Origin: Arenibacter sp. 6A1
Lineage (GTDB): Bacteria > Bacteroidota > Bacteroidia > Flavobacteriales > Flavobacteriaceae
Assembly (NCBI RefSeq): GCF_012272855.1
Contig: NZ_JAAXCQ010000015.1
Coordinates: 1-64,000, forward strand
DNA length: 64,000 bases
Direction of reading: 5' to 3'
The notes below the pieces were generated by a model. It did no database searches, had not been told where the DNA came from, and was given only the letters and a program-made list of their open reading frames with translations. Below, piece after piece: positions 1 through 8,915 of this stretch (positions are counted from its first letter, which is position 1; every line of letters begins with the position of its first letter). The translations under genes were made by a program, and so were the position numbers.

Positions 1-885
1 CTTTATAAAGCAGATGCCCTTGAATTTGCAGCAACTGCCTTATGCCATAAAGCTGAAGATTGGTTTGGCTATGCCTATAATGCGCATCAAAATTCAGATT
101 TTGAAACGCGGGATAAAGCTGGAGAATGGGCGTTGCGGCTACTAGCTGACGCTGACAGGTTGTTGGAAAACCATCCAACTTTAAATCTACAACGATGGAT
201 TGATTTTGCCAGAGCAACAAGTACCGATACAAATCAACAGGATAAGTATGAAGAGGACGCAAGAAGAATTTTGACCGTTTGGGGCCCACCAAAACTTAAA
301 TTAGGGGTTAATGATTATGCCGCTAGAATGTGGGGAGGTCTGATCCGTGATTATTATCTCGAAAGAATGGCAGCTAAGTTAGAAAGCTTACGTTTAAACG
401 AAACCTATGATCATAGAGCATTTGAGGACGCTTGGGTAAGAAACAAAGGGGTGAGTAAAATAGAGCCTTTTAAAGATCCATTGGAGTCGGCAAGGAAGTT
501 GGTAAAACAAGCTATTGAAAGACCTATTCCTGTAATCGTACATGAGGATGATATTGTGGTGGGCGAATGGTCTTCAAAGGATAATACCATGGAATGGCCT
601 ATTAATAGAGCGGATTTGCCAAAAATTAAAGAGGTTAAATTCATTTATACTAGCGGAAATACGCCTGTCAGTATAAAAGATGTAACATTAATTGCCGATG
701 GTAAGCCTATATATACAGGCTTACAGCAAAGTGTTCTAGATCGGGAGCATTCTACCGCGATATTTTCTCCGGAATTACCACAAGGAATTAGGGCAAACAA
801 CGGTGCATCTCTAAAAGTGTCAATGGACAGTAAGAAAGATGGAACACTAGCGAAAGGCAAGGTGGTTTTAATTCTTGAAGATTAA
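1..885 (+). CDS. Alpha-N-acetylglucosaminidase (GH89), C-terminal part
   Basis: The frame is open from the first base, so the gene begins upstream of the window; about 294 codons are visible. The helical C-terminal domain of GH89 (NAGLU-type) enzymes is recognisable from the stretch around bases 300-360, reading NDYAARMWGGLIRDYY, the usual GH89 signature for this domain. Family role: exo-hydrolysis of terminal alpha-linked GlcNAc. The catalytic glutamates lie in the missing part and cannot be checked. The last ~100 residues are not typical of the GH89 core and read like a beta-rich accessory domain. It is the first visible gene of a plus-strand run of glycosidases leading into a SusC/SusD locus, so a role in the same glycan degradation is inferred. 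Confidence 0.8.
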   Translation, partial: LYKADALEFAATALCHKAEDWFGYAYNAHQNSDFETRDKAGEWALRLLADADRLLENHPTLNLQRWIDFARATSTDTNQQDKYEEDARRILTVWGPPKLKLGVNDYAARMWGGLIRDYYLERMAAKLESLRLNETYDHRAFEDAWVRNKGVSKIEPFKDPLESARKLVKQAIERPIPVIVHEDDIVVGEWSSKDNTMEWPINRADLPKIKEVKFIYTSGNTPVSIKDVTLIADGKPIYTGLQQSVLDREHSTAIFSPELPQGIRANNGASLKVSMDSKKDGTLAKGKVVLILED

Positions 886-1082
886 AGAAACAAAGGATAC
901 GGTCTAAGGCTAAACGTTGATAATTCGTGTTTCTCAAGGTCAATTTGCCTAGAAACGGAATAGTCTTAGGGCTTATATGGAAAAAAAATATCAATAAATG
1001 GTAAATTATCGGTGGATTCAAGGAAGCTAAGCAACTAATTTTCCAATTGAGATAATACTATAAATATCCTTACTATAAAGCC

Positions 1083-3935
1083 ATGCAATTTACTTCTTAC
1101 TTGCCCCTACCTACAAGAGACTATAAGTATAACCTTTTACTGTTACTTATTTTTCTTGTTTGTTCTTTAAATTATACAGTCGCACAACAATCTCCCGCTG
1201 AGGTACTATCCCTCTCTGAACTTGAATTGGATAAGTCTGTTCAGCCTTGGTGGCCATTACAAAAAAACAAGGCCATTACCGGAGCTCCCCTTACAATAGC
1301 TGGAACGAACTTTAAAAAAGGAATAGGAACCTTATCGGAAAGTAGTGTTTATATTTTTTTGGATGGAAAAGGCGATACTTTTAAAACGGAAGTGGGACTA
1401 CAAGATCCCTCTCCATTTCCTAAATCGGTAAAATACAACGCCCTCAGTGATGGCTCAAAATTGTTTTATACCCAAGACGAAACCGGTAAAAAATTTGTTG
1501 GTATAGCTAACTCCGAAAAGACCATGGGGAACGGGAGTGTGTACTTTGTTATTAAAGGCGATGGCAAGCTTTTATGGAGAAGCAAAAAAATAAAGGGTGG
1601 TCAACGACCAACACCGGTATCATTAAGTTTAAAAGGGATTAAAGTTTTAGAGCTGACAGTAAACGATGGTGGAGACGGGATTTCAGGAGACCATGCCGTT
1701 TGGGGAAATCCAGAAATAACCTATTCTTCATTTAAACCAATATTAGTAGATGCCAATTATATACATACCTTAAAAAATGTTGACAATAATTTTAACAACA
1801 ACATAAAACCCTTAATCGAACTACTTCCCGTTGGGAGTGCTGCTTTAAAGACAGGGGTAAACAAGGACTGGTTGGTCGAAAAGGTATCACTTTTTTCTAA
1901 TATCTATAAGGAGGATAATGGGAAAGAAATAGTAATGTCCAATGGCTTGGTAAGCAGAACTTTTAGACTGAGCCCCAATTGCGCAACGGTAGATTTTAAA
2001 AACTTGACGACAGGCGAATCTTTACTCCGTGGTGTTAGCCCAGAAGCCGTGCTTACCATTGACGGGCAAGAATATGCGGTCGGTGGCTTGGATGGGCAAA
2101 AGGAGTATGGATATTTAAAAAAGGAATGGTTAGATGGCCTATGGAGTCCGCATGGTTCTTTTCAGTTGTCGACTTTTACCATAGGGGATATTCAAAAACG
2201 AATTGAATGGCCTAACAAAAGATGGTCATTGGAGTCTAAACAACCACAAAAAGGAAAAAGCATTTCGTTTACCTATGGTCATAGTCAGTTGAAGGATATT
2301 GAAGTCCAGGTACACTATAATATTTATGATGGAATCCCTCTAATCAGTAAATGGTTCACCATAACAAATAAGAGTTCACATACCATTGTCTTAAATAATT
2401 TTAAAAGTGAAATACTGGCTATGGTTGAAGCAGAGAGCGCCGTGGAGAAACAAAAAGGATGGGAGACTCCTAATATTCATGTAGAAAGCGATTATGCGTT
2501 TCATTCCATGTCCATGAAAAATGCCAATAAGGTAGTGCATTGGGAAAAAGATCCACGGTACACCTCACAAGCAAGCTATTTATTGGCAACCCCCTGTTTG
2601 TTGGAGTGTAAATTGCCTATAGGACCTAATGAAGCCATTGCTCCTACTGCTACATTTGAATCTTTTAGAATTTGGGAATTGCCTTTCGATAGTGATGATA
2701 AACAGCGTAAAGGGCTTTATACCAATGCTATGTATGCCAAAATTGCACCCTGGGTTACGGAAAATCCGCTATTCTTACATTTAACAACTACCGACGATGT
2801 CCAAGTTAAGGCGGCCATAGATCAATGTGCAGAAACAGGTTACGAAATGGTGATCCTAAGTTTTGGGAGTGGACTCGATATGGAAGACCTGTCCGAAGGT
2901 AATATTGCCAAATTTAAGGCTTTGGCAGATTATGCCCATGCCAAGGGCATAGAACTGGGAGGCTACTCTCTCTTGTCTAGTCGCTGGATTAGTGATGAGG
3001 TCGATGTTATTAATCCCGAAACAGGGAAAAGAGGAGGCGTAATACACGGGAGTTCTCCTTGTTTAAATAGCCAATGGGGTATTGATTATTTTGAAAAATT
3101 AAAAGTTTTCTTTGAAAAAACGGGCTTCGACCTTTTGGAACACGATGGTTCTTACCCGGGTCAATTGTGTGCATCAACAGCTCACGTAGGCCACCGTGGC
3201 TTGGAAGATTCCCAATGGAAATCTTGGAAACGCATTAGTGATTTCTATAAATGGTGCAACGAAAAAGGGATTTCCCTTAATATCCCAGATTGGTATTACC
3301 TAAGCGGTAGTACTAAAAACAGTATAGGATATCGCGAGGTAAATTGGTCTTTGCCTAGAGAGCGACAATTGGTCTTGGGCAGACAAAATATGTTCGATGG
3401 CACCTATGATAGACTTCCTAGTATGAGCTGGACCTTTGTTCCGCTTACCGAATATCATGGGGGAGGAGCCGCAGCAACCATAGAGCCCTTAGATACACAT
3501 TTGAAGGCTTACAAAGCTCATATGATACAGAATTATGGCATGGGGTTACAGGCTTGTTATAGAGGGCCTCGTTTATACGATACCGAGAGAACTAAATCGA
3601 TGGTTATCGAAGTGGTAGATTGGTATAAAAAATATCGCGATATTCTCAATTCCCCCATCGTTCACCTTAAAAGAGCCAATGGAAGGGAAATGGATGGCAT
3701 AATGCATGTAAACCCAGAATTAAAGGAAAAGGGGATGGCCTTGTTTTTTAACCCAACCAATGAGGAGATTACACAAACTATTCAGCTGCCCTTGTATTAT
3801 ACAGGGCTTACAGAGGTAGCCCGTATACAAGAAAAAGAAGGTCCGGTGAAGACTTATAAACTAGAGCGCGATTATAGTGTTCCTATTACCGTAAAAATAC
3901 CGGCTCATGGTTATAACTGGTTTAAAATTCACTAA
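1083..3935 (+). CDS. Secreted NPCBM-domain glycoside hydrolase, clan GH-D-like (alpha-galactosidase/alpha-GalNAcase type)
   Basis: A 950-residue exported protein with an N-terminal hydrophobic segment (about residues 17-35) ending before AQQ. Residues ~50-215 look like an NPCBM/NEW2 sugar-binding module (QPWWPLQKNKA start, then GIGTLSES). Residues ~260-560 form a beta-rich region like the supersandwich that precedes the barrel in GH36/GH31-type enzymes. Residues ~570-850 read as a TIM barrel; the segment FDLLEHDGSYPG (Asp688) sits where clan GH-D enzymes carry the nucleophile motif. The C-terminal ~80 residues resemble the small beta domain of those enzymes. Exact family and substrate are not certain; an alpha-galactosidase or alpha-N-acetylgalactosaminidase activity is inferred. 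It ends 18 bases before the next gene, consistent with co-transcription. Confidence 0.6.
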   Translation: MQFTSYLPLPTRDYKYNLLLLLIFLVCSLNYTVAQQSPAEVLSLSELELDKSVQPWWPLQKNKAITGAPLTIAGTNFKKGIGTLSESSVYIFLDGKGDTFKTEVGLQDPSPFPKSVKYNALSDGSKLFYTQDETGKKFVGIANSEKTMGNGSVYFVIKGDGKLLWRSKKIKGGQRPTPVSLSLKGIKVLELTVNDGGDGISGDHAVWGNPEITYSSFKPILVDANYIHTLKNVDNNFNNNIKPLIELLPVGSAALKTGVNKDWLVEKVSLFSNIYKEDNGKEIVMSNGLVSRTFRLSPNCATVDFKNLTTGESLLRGVSPEAVLTIDGQEYAVGGLDGQKEYGYLKKEWLDGLWSPHGSFQLSTFTIGDIQKRIEWPNKRWSLESKQPQKGKSISFTYGHSQLKDIEVQVHYNIYDGIPLISKWFTITNKSSHTIVLNNFKSEILAMVEAESAVEKQKGWETPNIHVESDYAFHSMSMKNANKVVHWEKDPRYTSQASYLLATPCLLECKLPIGPNEAIAPTATFESFRIWELPFDSDDKQRKGLYTNAMYAKIAPWVTENPLFLHLTTTDDVQVKAAIDQCAETGYEMVILSFGSGLDMEDLSEGNIAKFKALADYAHAKGIELGGYSLLSSRWISDEVDVINPETGKRGGVIHGSSPCLNSQWGIDYFEKLKVFFEKTGFDLLEHDGSYPGQLCASTAHVGHRGLEDSQWKSWKRISDFYKWCNEKGISLNIPDWYYLSGSTKNSIGYREVNWSLPRERQLVLGRQNMFDGTYDRLPSMSWTFVPLTEYHGGGAAATIEPLDTHLKAYKAHMIQNYGMGLQACYRGPRLYDTERTKSMVIEVVDWYKKYRDILNSPIVHLKRANGREMDGIMHVNPELKEKGMALFFNPTNEEITQTIQLPLYYTGLTEVARIQEKEGPVKTYKLERDYSVPITVKIPAHGYNWFKIH

Positions 3936-3953
3936 TCAACCTAAATATTAAAA

Positions 3954-6248
3954 ATGAAGAAAAATATTTTATGCCTATTAATAGCTTTTTCCATACTGGG
4001 CAGCTATAATGCCAAGGGACAGTTTAAAAATGGTTCCATGTTACCGGAATACGAGCTACGTTTTCCCAATCTAGCGAGCAGTTGGGACGAGGGTATTCCT
4101 CTAGGAAATGCTACCGTAGGTGCTTTGGTATGGCAAAAAGAAGGAAAACTTAGAATGTCCTTGGACAGAGCCGATCTTTGGGACCTTCGACCCATGGAAA
4201 ATTTGAATTTTGAAGAGTACGATTTTAATTGGGTATTTGAACAATGGAAGAACAATACGTATAAAAATGTTCAGGACAAATATGATGTACCCTACGACCA
4301 TTCCCCAGCCCCTTCCAAAATTCCAGGAGGAGCGTTGGAGTTCGATATCAGCAGTCTTGGAGAAATAGCCTCTGTAAAGCTTGAATTAAAAACGGCGACC
4401 TGTGAGGTAAGATGGAAAAATGGTGTTGTATTAAAAACTTTTGTCCATGCCACAGAACCTATAGGATGGTATCGCTTTGAGAATTTGAAAAACCCAATTC
4501 GTCCTATCATTGTTCCTCCAGCTTATTTTACATCCAAAGAATCAGGGGTAGATAATCCGGTAACCGGACAGGACCTACGAAGATTGGAATACGAAGCTGG
4601 AAAAGTAACCCAAAAAGGAAATACTATTACCTATAATCAAAAGGGATGGAACGAGTTTAATTTTCAAGTATATACCAAATGGGAAGAAGGAGCAGACTAT
4701 CTTGAAGGAAGTTGGAGTATTAGTTCGCAAAAAACAGCCGAGGAAATAGTTACACCCGCAGAAGAAGTCCTTGCCGCTTCTTCTTTAAAGGGAATGGAGA
4801 ATTCTAAAGGGAGTCATATTTCTTGGTGGAATAACTTTTGGAAACAATCTAGCGTAAGTATTCCCGATCCAGTTTTACAAAATCAATGGTATATGGAAAT
4901 GTACAAATTAGGATCTGCCGCTAGAAAGGATGCACCACCAATTTCTTTACAAAGCGTATGGACGGCCGACAATGGGAAATTACCACCATGGAAGGGCGAC
5001 TTTCATCATGACCTAAATACCCAGTTAAGTTATTGGCCCACCTATTCTGGAAACCATTTGGAACTGGAAGAAGGTTTTATAGACTGGTTGCTAAAATATA
5101 AGCCCACCTTTAAAAAATACACTAAAGATTATTACGGTACTAGTGGTTTAAATGTGCCCGGAGTAACAACTTTGACCGGAGAACCTATGGGAGGGTGGAT
5201 TCAGTACTCTTTTGGTCCAACAGTTGGAGCTTGGCTAGGACAACACCTTTACTTGCACTGGCGGTATAGTATGGATAGGGAGTTTCTTAAAAACCATGCT
5301 TATCCTTGGGTAAAGGAGGTCGCACAACATTTTAATGAGCTTTCGGTTATAGGAACCGATGGCAAGCGAAAATTACCGCTAAGTTCTAGTCCAGAGGTGC
5401 ATAACAACTCCCGAGATGCATGGTTTGGAAAAATGACCAATTTTGATCTAGCACTGGTAAGGTGGACCTATGCTCATGCAGCAGAATTGGCTTTAGAGCT
5501 TGGGAACAAAAAAGAGGCTAGGCAGTGGAAGAATATTTTAAAGGAATGGCCCGATTTTGCGGTTGACGATAGTGGTCTTATGTTAACACCAGATGCTCAG
5601 TTTGACCAATCGCACCGTCACTTTTCCCACCTAATGGCAATTCACCCCTTAGGTCTTATTGATGTTTCTAAGGGGGATGCCGATAAACATATCATAGATA
5701 AAACTATCAGTAATATAGAAAAAACGGGGTCTAGTGCCTGGACTGGATATTCTTTTAGTTGGCTTGGAAACATTAAAGCTAGGGCTTTTGATGGGGAAGG
5801 CGCTGCAAAAGCCCTTAGGGACTTTGCTACCTCCTTTGTTCTTCCCAACAGTTTCCACGTCAATGGGGATCAATCCGGGACAGGTAAATCTAACTTCACA
5901 TACAGACCATTTACCTTGGAAGGTAACTTTGCGTTTGCTGCGGGAATCCAAGAAATGTTGCTCCAAAGCCATACGGGAACAGTGCATATATTTCCGGCTA
6001 TTCCCGCTGATTGGGAAACCGTTGGTTTTAGGAAATTACGGACCGAGGGGGCGTTCTTAGTATCTGCCCAGAAAGAAGCAGGACAAGTGAGAACAGTAAA
6101 GATAACCGCCGAAAAAGGAGGGGAATTGCGGTTAAAGAACCCCTTTAAAACCAAAGACATAAATTTTCATGGCAATAACCTCAAATGGAAAAATGATATC
6201 CTAATATGGAATTCGGACCCGGGAGAGGTTTTAGAACTTAGCCTTTAA
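3954..6248 (+). CDS. GH95-like glycoside hydrolase with altered catalytic residues
   Basis: A 764-residue exported protein (signal peptide ~1-23). The GH95 fold is shown by IPLGNATVGALVW near the N-terminus, by HFSHLMAIHPLGLID and by GIQEMLLQSHTG near the C-terminus. GH95 enzymes are inverting alpha-L-fucosidases (some alpha-L-galactosidases) using a Glu acid and an Asp base activated by two Asn residues. By eye alignment the acid Glu is kept (SSPE, Glu481), but the NxN pair reads Asp353-x-Asn355 and the usual D of the DGNFG motif is Glu656 (LEGNF). This points to a divergent GH95 clade, so alpha-fucosidase specificity should not be assumed. It follows the NPCBM hydrolase by 18 bases and is followed by a strong terminator. 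Confidence 0.75.
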   Translation: MKKNILCLLIAFSILGSYNAKGQFKNGSMLPEYELRFPNLASSWDEGIPLGNATVGALVWQKEGKLRMSLDRADLWDLRPMENLNFEEYDFNWVFEQWKNNTYKNVQDKYDVPYDHSPAPSKIPGGALEFDISSLGEIASVKLELKTATCEVRWKNGVVLKTFVHATEPIGWYRFENLKNPIRPIIVPPAYFTSKESGVDNPVTGQDLRRLEYEAGKVTQKGNTITYNQKGWNEFNFQVYTKWEEGADYLEGSWSISSQKTAEEIVTPAEEVLAASSLKGMENSKGSHISWWNNFWKQSSVSIPDPVLQNQWYMEMYKLGSAARKDAPPISLQSVWTADNGKLPPWKGDFHHDLNTQLSYWPTYSGNHLELEEGFIDWLLKYKPTFKKYTKDYYGTSGLNVPGVTTLTGEPMGGWIQYSFGPTVGAWLGQHLYLHWRYSMDREFLKNHAYPWVKEVAQHFNELSVIGTDGKRKLPLSSSPEVHNNSRDAWFGKMTNFDLALVRWTYAHAAELALELGNKKEARQWKNILKEWPDFAVDDSGLMLTPDAQFDQSHRHFSHLMAIHPLGLIDVSKGDADKHIIDKTISNIEKTGSSAWTGYSFSWLGNIKARAFDGEGAAKALRDFATSFVLPNSFHVNGDQSGTGKSNFTYRPFTLEGNFAFAAGIQEMLLQSHTGTVHIFPAIPADWETVGFRKLRTEGAFLVSAQKEAGQVRTVKITAEKGGELRLKNPFKTKDINFHGNNLKWKNDILIWNSDPGEVLELSL

Positions 6249-6264
6249 AAATAGAGGCGCTTTT

Positions 6265-6303
6265 AAAAACGGTCTTATTTTATATAATAAGGCCGTTTTT
6301 TTT
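6265..6303 (+). terminator. Rho-independent terminator after the GH95-like gene
   Basis: A long stem (AAAACGGTCTTATT pairing with AATAAGGCCGTTTT, one G-T wobble) with a TTATAT loop is followed by a run of T. It lies 17 bases after the stop codon and separates the hydrolase genes from the sigma-factor gene. Confidence 0.85.
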
Positions 6304-6814
6304 CAAACACCATTGGGATTGGTGGTGGACATGGAGTGCTAGTAATAAGTACACGGAATAAAACAAAAATACAGGACCTTATGCTTTTGGGATACCTATG
6401 TTTACAACAGAATAGATGATAATTAGCATCAACTGCTTTTGTTCTAATTCCTGTTCTTCTGTTTGTTGAAAAGCTTAATAATATATACATTTTGTTTATA
6501 ATATTTTTATTAAAGGGTATTGAGATCCCATAAGACTCATAAGGCCTTTGACGAATTGTATGATCAGAATAGGTACTTAACAAAACAATAATATTTAATT
6601 ACCGCTAATTTCATGCTAAGGTTTCAAATAGCGTTTAGTTTTGAATTTTTATATATCTCTTTATCTTTTAGAATATAAAAAATGCCTTGTATTTTTTTTA
6701 AAAGCAATTATGTTATAAGTTTATTAACTTTTAATTAACGATCCAGTATTTTTGACTGTTAGATATTAGAGATGTATAAAAATAGTGTCAAAATATTTTT
6801 AATTGTAAGTAAGT
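6304..6814. other. AT-rich intergenic region upstream of the PUL sigma factor
   Basis: About 510 bases without a convincing gene. A minus-strand open frame crosses the terminator and part of this region but has no recognisable features. The region presumably carries the promoter of the sigma/anti-sigma pair; no unambiguous promoter could be assigned. Confidence 0.5.
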
Positions 6815-7405
6815 TTGGATAACAAAGATTGTTTTGAAAAATTATGGGTAGTGAACCTACGAAATGGTGATAATAAAGCATTTCGAAAACTTTTTGACAC
6901 GTATCGCAATGATATTTACACCTATAGTTACAGTTTGGTTAAAAATTCACAGATTGCCGAAGAAATTGTACAAGAGGTTTTTTTAAAGGTTTGGTTAGGC
7001 AGGGAAACTTTAAATCCGGAGTTATCATTTAGAGCATTTATTTTTACGATTACACGGAACCATACTTTTAATTTTCTGAAAAAAGCGGTAAACGATAAAA
7101 AACTAAAAGATGCTGTTTTTTATCAAAGTCAAAACTTGGATAGTTCCCTTGAAGATCAAATATATACGGCAGAATACGAAATTCTTCGAAAAAAAGCCAT
7201 TGATCAGCTTCCAACAAAACGTAAGCGCATTTTTCAAATGTCCAGGGAAGAGGATAAAAGCTATTTAGACATAAGCAAGGAGTTAGGGATTTCAGTGAGT
7301 ACAGTTAAAGGCCAAATGAATAAAGCACTTTCTAGTATTCGTACTTTTTTAACCTATAATAGTGACCTAACGCTGTTAGTTTCATTTTTAGTCTTCCAAT
7401 CATAA
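6815..7405 (+). CDS. ECF-type RNA polymerase sigma factor (FecI/SigW-like, Bacteroidetes group)
   Basis: A 196-residue sigma-70 family protein. Region 2 is seen at ~20-90 (AFRKLFDTYRNDIYTYSYSL, AEEIVQEVFLKVW), region 4 at ~130-180 (QLPTKRKRIFQMSREED, then a helix-turn-helix around YLDISKELGISVSTVKGQM). The start is a TTG codon; no in-frame ATG lies near the beginning of the conserved domain. It precedes a FecR-like anti-sigma gene and SusC/SusD in the same direction, the standard layout in which glycan uptake by SusC signals through FecR to free the sigma factor. The target promoters are inferred to be the local SusC operon. Confidence 0.9.
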   Translation: MDNKDCFEKLWVVNLRNGDNKAFRKLFDTYRNDIYTYSYSLVKNSQIAEEIVQEVFLKVWLGRETLNPELSFRAFIFTITRNHTFNFLKKAVNDKKLKDAVFYQSQNLDSSLEDQIYTAEYEILRKKAIDQLPTKRKRIFQMSREEDKSYLDISKELGISVSTVKGQMNKALSSIRTFLTYNSDLTLLVSFLVFQS

Positions 7406-7570
7406 ATTTCAATTTCTAAAATAAAACAATTGTTTTAAATGTATAACACTCATGTTATGAGTTTGTTGTATTTGTTTTTTTTAGCGAGGTGATAAAAAAG
7501 TTTACAAGCCGATAGTACTTTTTTATTATCTAATTGTATTATATATAGAACGCTAAATCAAATTAAAAAA

Positions 7571-8743
7571 TTGGAGCTAGAGCATAAAGAGACTCAAGTA
7601 TTGTTGCGAAAATTTGTTTTGAACCAATGTAATGAGGCCGAAGTTGAAAGGGTAATCTCATATATTAAGGAATCTCAGGCTTCAAATAAATTACCAACGG
7701 TTGAAGAAGTCAAAGTCCTGTTAGAGGCACAACCATTAATGACTGACATTGCGGCCGACAGTATTTTTAATAACATTATAAGTCCCGAAAATTCAAAGGA
7801 TGGTCCTATAGTACAAAGAAGGAGTACACGGCTTTGGAAGTACACCTCCGTAGCGGCGACCATTTTGCTATTCATTGGATTGGTTGTTAAACAAAACATT
7901 ATTTCTAATGAATCCGAGAATTTTTCACCACCTAAAAACCAATCGGTTACCTTGGAATTGGATAATGGGAAAATAAAAGTCCTTGAGCAGAATACGACCG
8001 TTCAGATTACCGACAAACCTGGAAATATCGTTGGTACTCAAAAAGGAAACGAGTTAAGTTATAGCAACACAAACGATGTCAAAGAATTGGAATTTAACAC
8101 CCTTAGGGTCCCATATGGAAAAAAGTTTAATGTAGAACTCTCAGATGGTACCAAGGTTTTCCTTAATTCGGGAACCGTTTTAACTTTTCCAATTAAATTT
8201 TTAAAAGGAAAAGAAAGACAGGTATTCTTGAGCGGGGAAGCCTTTTTTGATGTTTCCAAAGATTCTTTGCATCCCTTCATGATAAATTCTAACGATTTAA
8301 AAGTGTCCGTATTGGGGACTAAATTTAATATGGCTTCTTACCAAGAAGATCAAGCCAGTCAAGTAGTTCTTGTAGAAGGGTCTGTGAAATTGTCCGCCAA
8401 TAAAGAGTTACTGAAAAACGGCCAAACTACTATTTTGGAACCAGGCTTTAAAGGGAGTTTTGATAAAGAGAAAGGGGATTTTACCACTGAAAAAGTACTC
8501 ACGAATATATACACCTCCTGGATGGATGGGGAGCTTGTTTTTAGGGAAGTGACTTTTAATAATATCCTTAAAAAATTGGAAAGACAATTTGATGTGACAA
8601 TTCTTAATGAAAATAAAGTGATGGCTAAAGAAAAGTTTAATGCTAGTTTTAAGGATAATTCACTTCCTAAGATCCTGGAATATTTTAAAACTTTTTATGG
8701 AATACAATATACAATAAGTGATAACGAAATAACCATTAAATAA
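7571..8743 (+). CDS. FecR-family anti-sigma factor
   Basis: A 390-residue inner-membrane regulator. The N-terminal ~90 residues are cytoplasmic and would bind the sigma factor; one membrane segment follows at ~92-112 (SVAATILLFIGLVV). The periplasmic FecR domain spans ~180-275 (NTLRVPYGKKFNVELSDG, FLSGEAFFDVSKD, VSVLGTKFNM), and the C-terminal DUF4974 domain ~310-390 (FREVTFNNILKKLERQFDV). The start is TTG, as for the sigma gene before it. It lies between the sigma gene and SusC, and is the expected signal relay from the outer-membrane SusC protein. Confidence 0.9.
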   Translation: MELEHKETQVLLRKFVLNQCNEAEVERVISYIKESQASNKLPTVEEVKVLLEAQPLMTDIAADSIFNNIISPENSKDGPIVQRRSTRLWKYTSVAATILLFIGLVVKQNIISNESENFSPPKNQSVTLELDNGKIKVLEQNTTVQITDKPGNIVGTQKGNELSYSNTNDVKELEFNTLRVPYGKKFNVELSDGTKVFLNSGTVLTFPIKFLKGKERQVFLSGEAFFDVSKDSLHPFMINSNDLKVSVLGTKFNMASYQEDQASQVVLVEGSVKLSANKELLKNGQTTILEPGFKGSFDKEKGDFTTEKVLTNIYTSWMDGELVFREVTFNNILKKLERQFDVTILNENKVMAKEKFNASFKDNSLPKILEYFKTFYGIQYTISDNEITIK

Positions 8744-8832
8744 GAAAACCAATCCATGTGCCTATGAAGTAAAAAAAGAATAACAATACTTAAGTATCGA
8801 TCATATACTGTTCCTGAACGGGAATAAAAAGA

Positions 8833-8862
8833 AGTCGGAAAATGCTGGCACATTTTCCGACT
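8833..8862 (+). promoter_or_regulatory. Conserved leader hairpin upstream of susC (copy 1)
   Basis: A perfect 12-bp stem, AGTCGGAAAATG pairing with CATTTTCCGACT, closes a 6-base loop CTGGCA. It ends 53 bases before the SusC start codon in the FecR-SusC gap. The same structure, with a compensatory G-C to A-T change, precedes the second SusC gene at 32974-33003. There is no T-run behind it, so it does not look like a simple terminator. Confidence 0.7.
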
Positions 8863-8915
8863 GAATAGACGTGGTCATTAATTATTTAACAAACACAGTT
8901 TAATTTTACAAAAAT

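Noticed and set aside
5649-6160. Several open frames opposite or within the GH95-like gene
   Set aside because: They are shadows of the strongly coding plus-strand gene.
6275-6583. Minus-strand frame of 102 residues
   Set aside because: It runs across the strong terminator of the GH95-like gene and has a low-complexity, non-protein-like composition.
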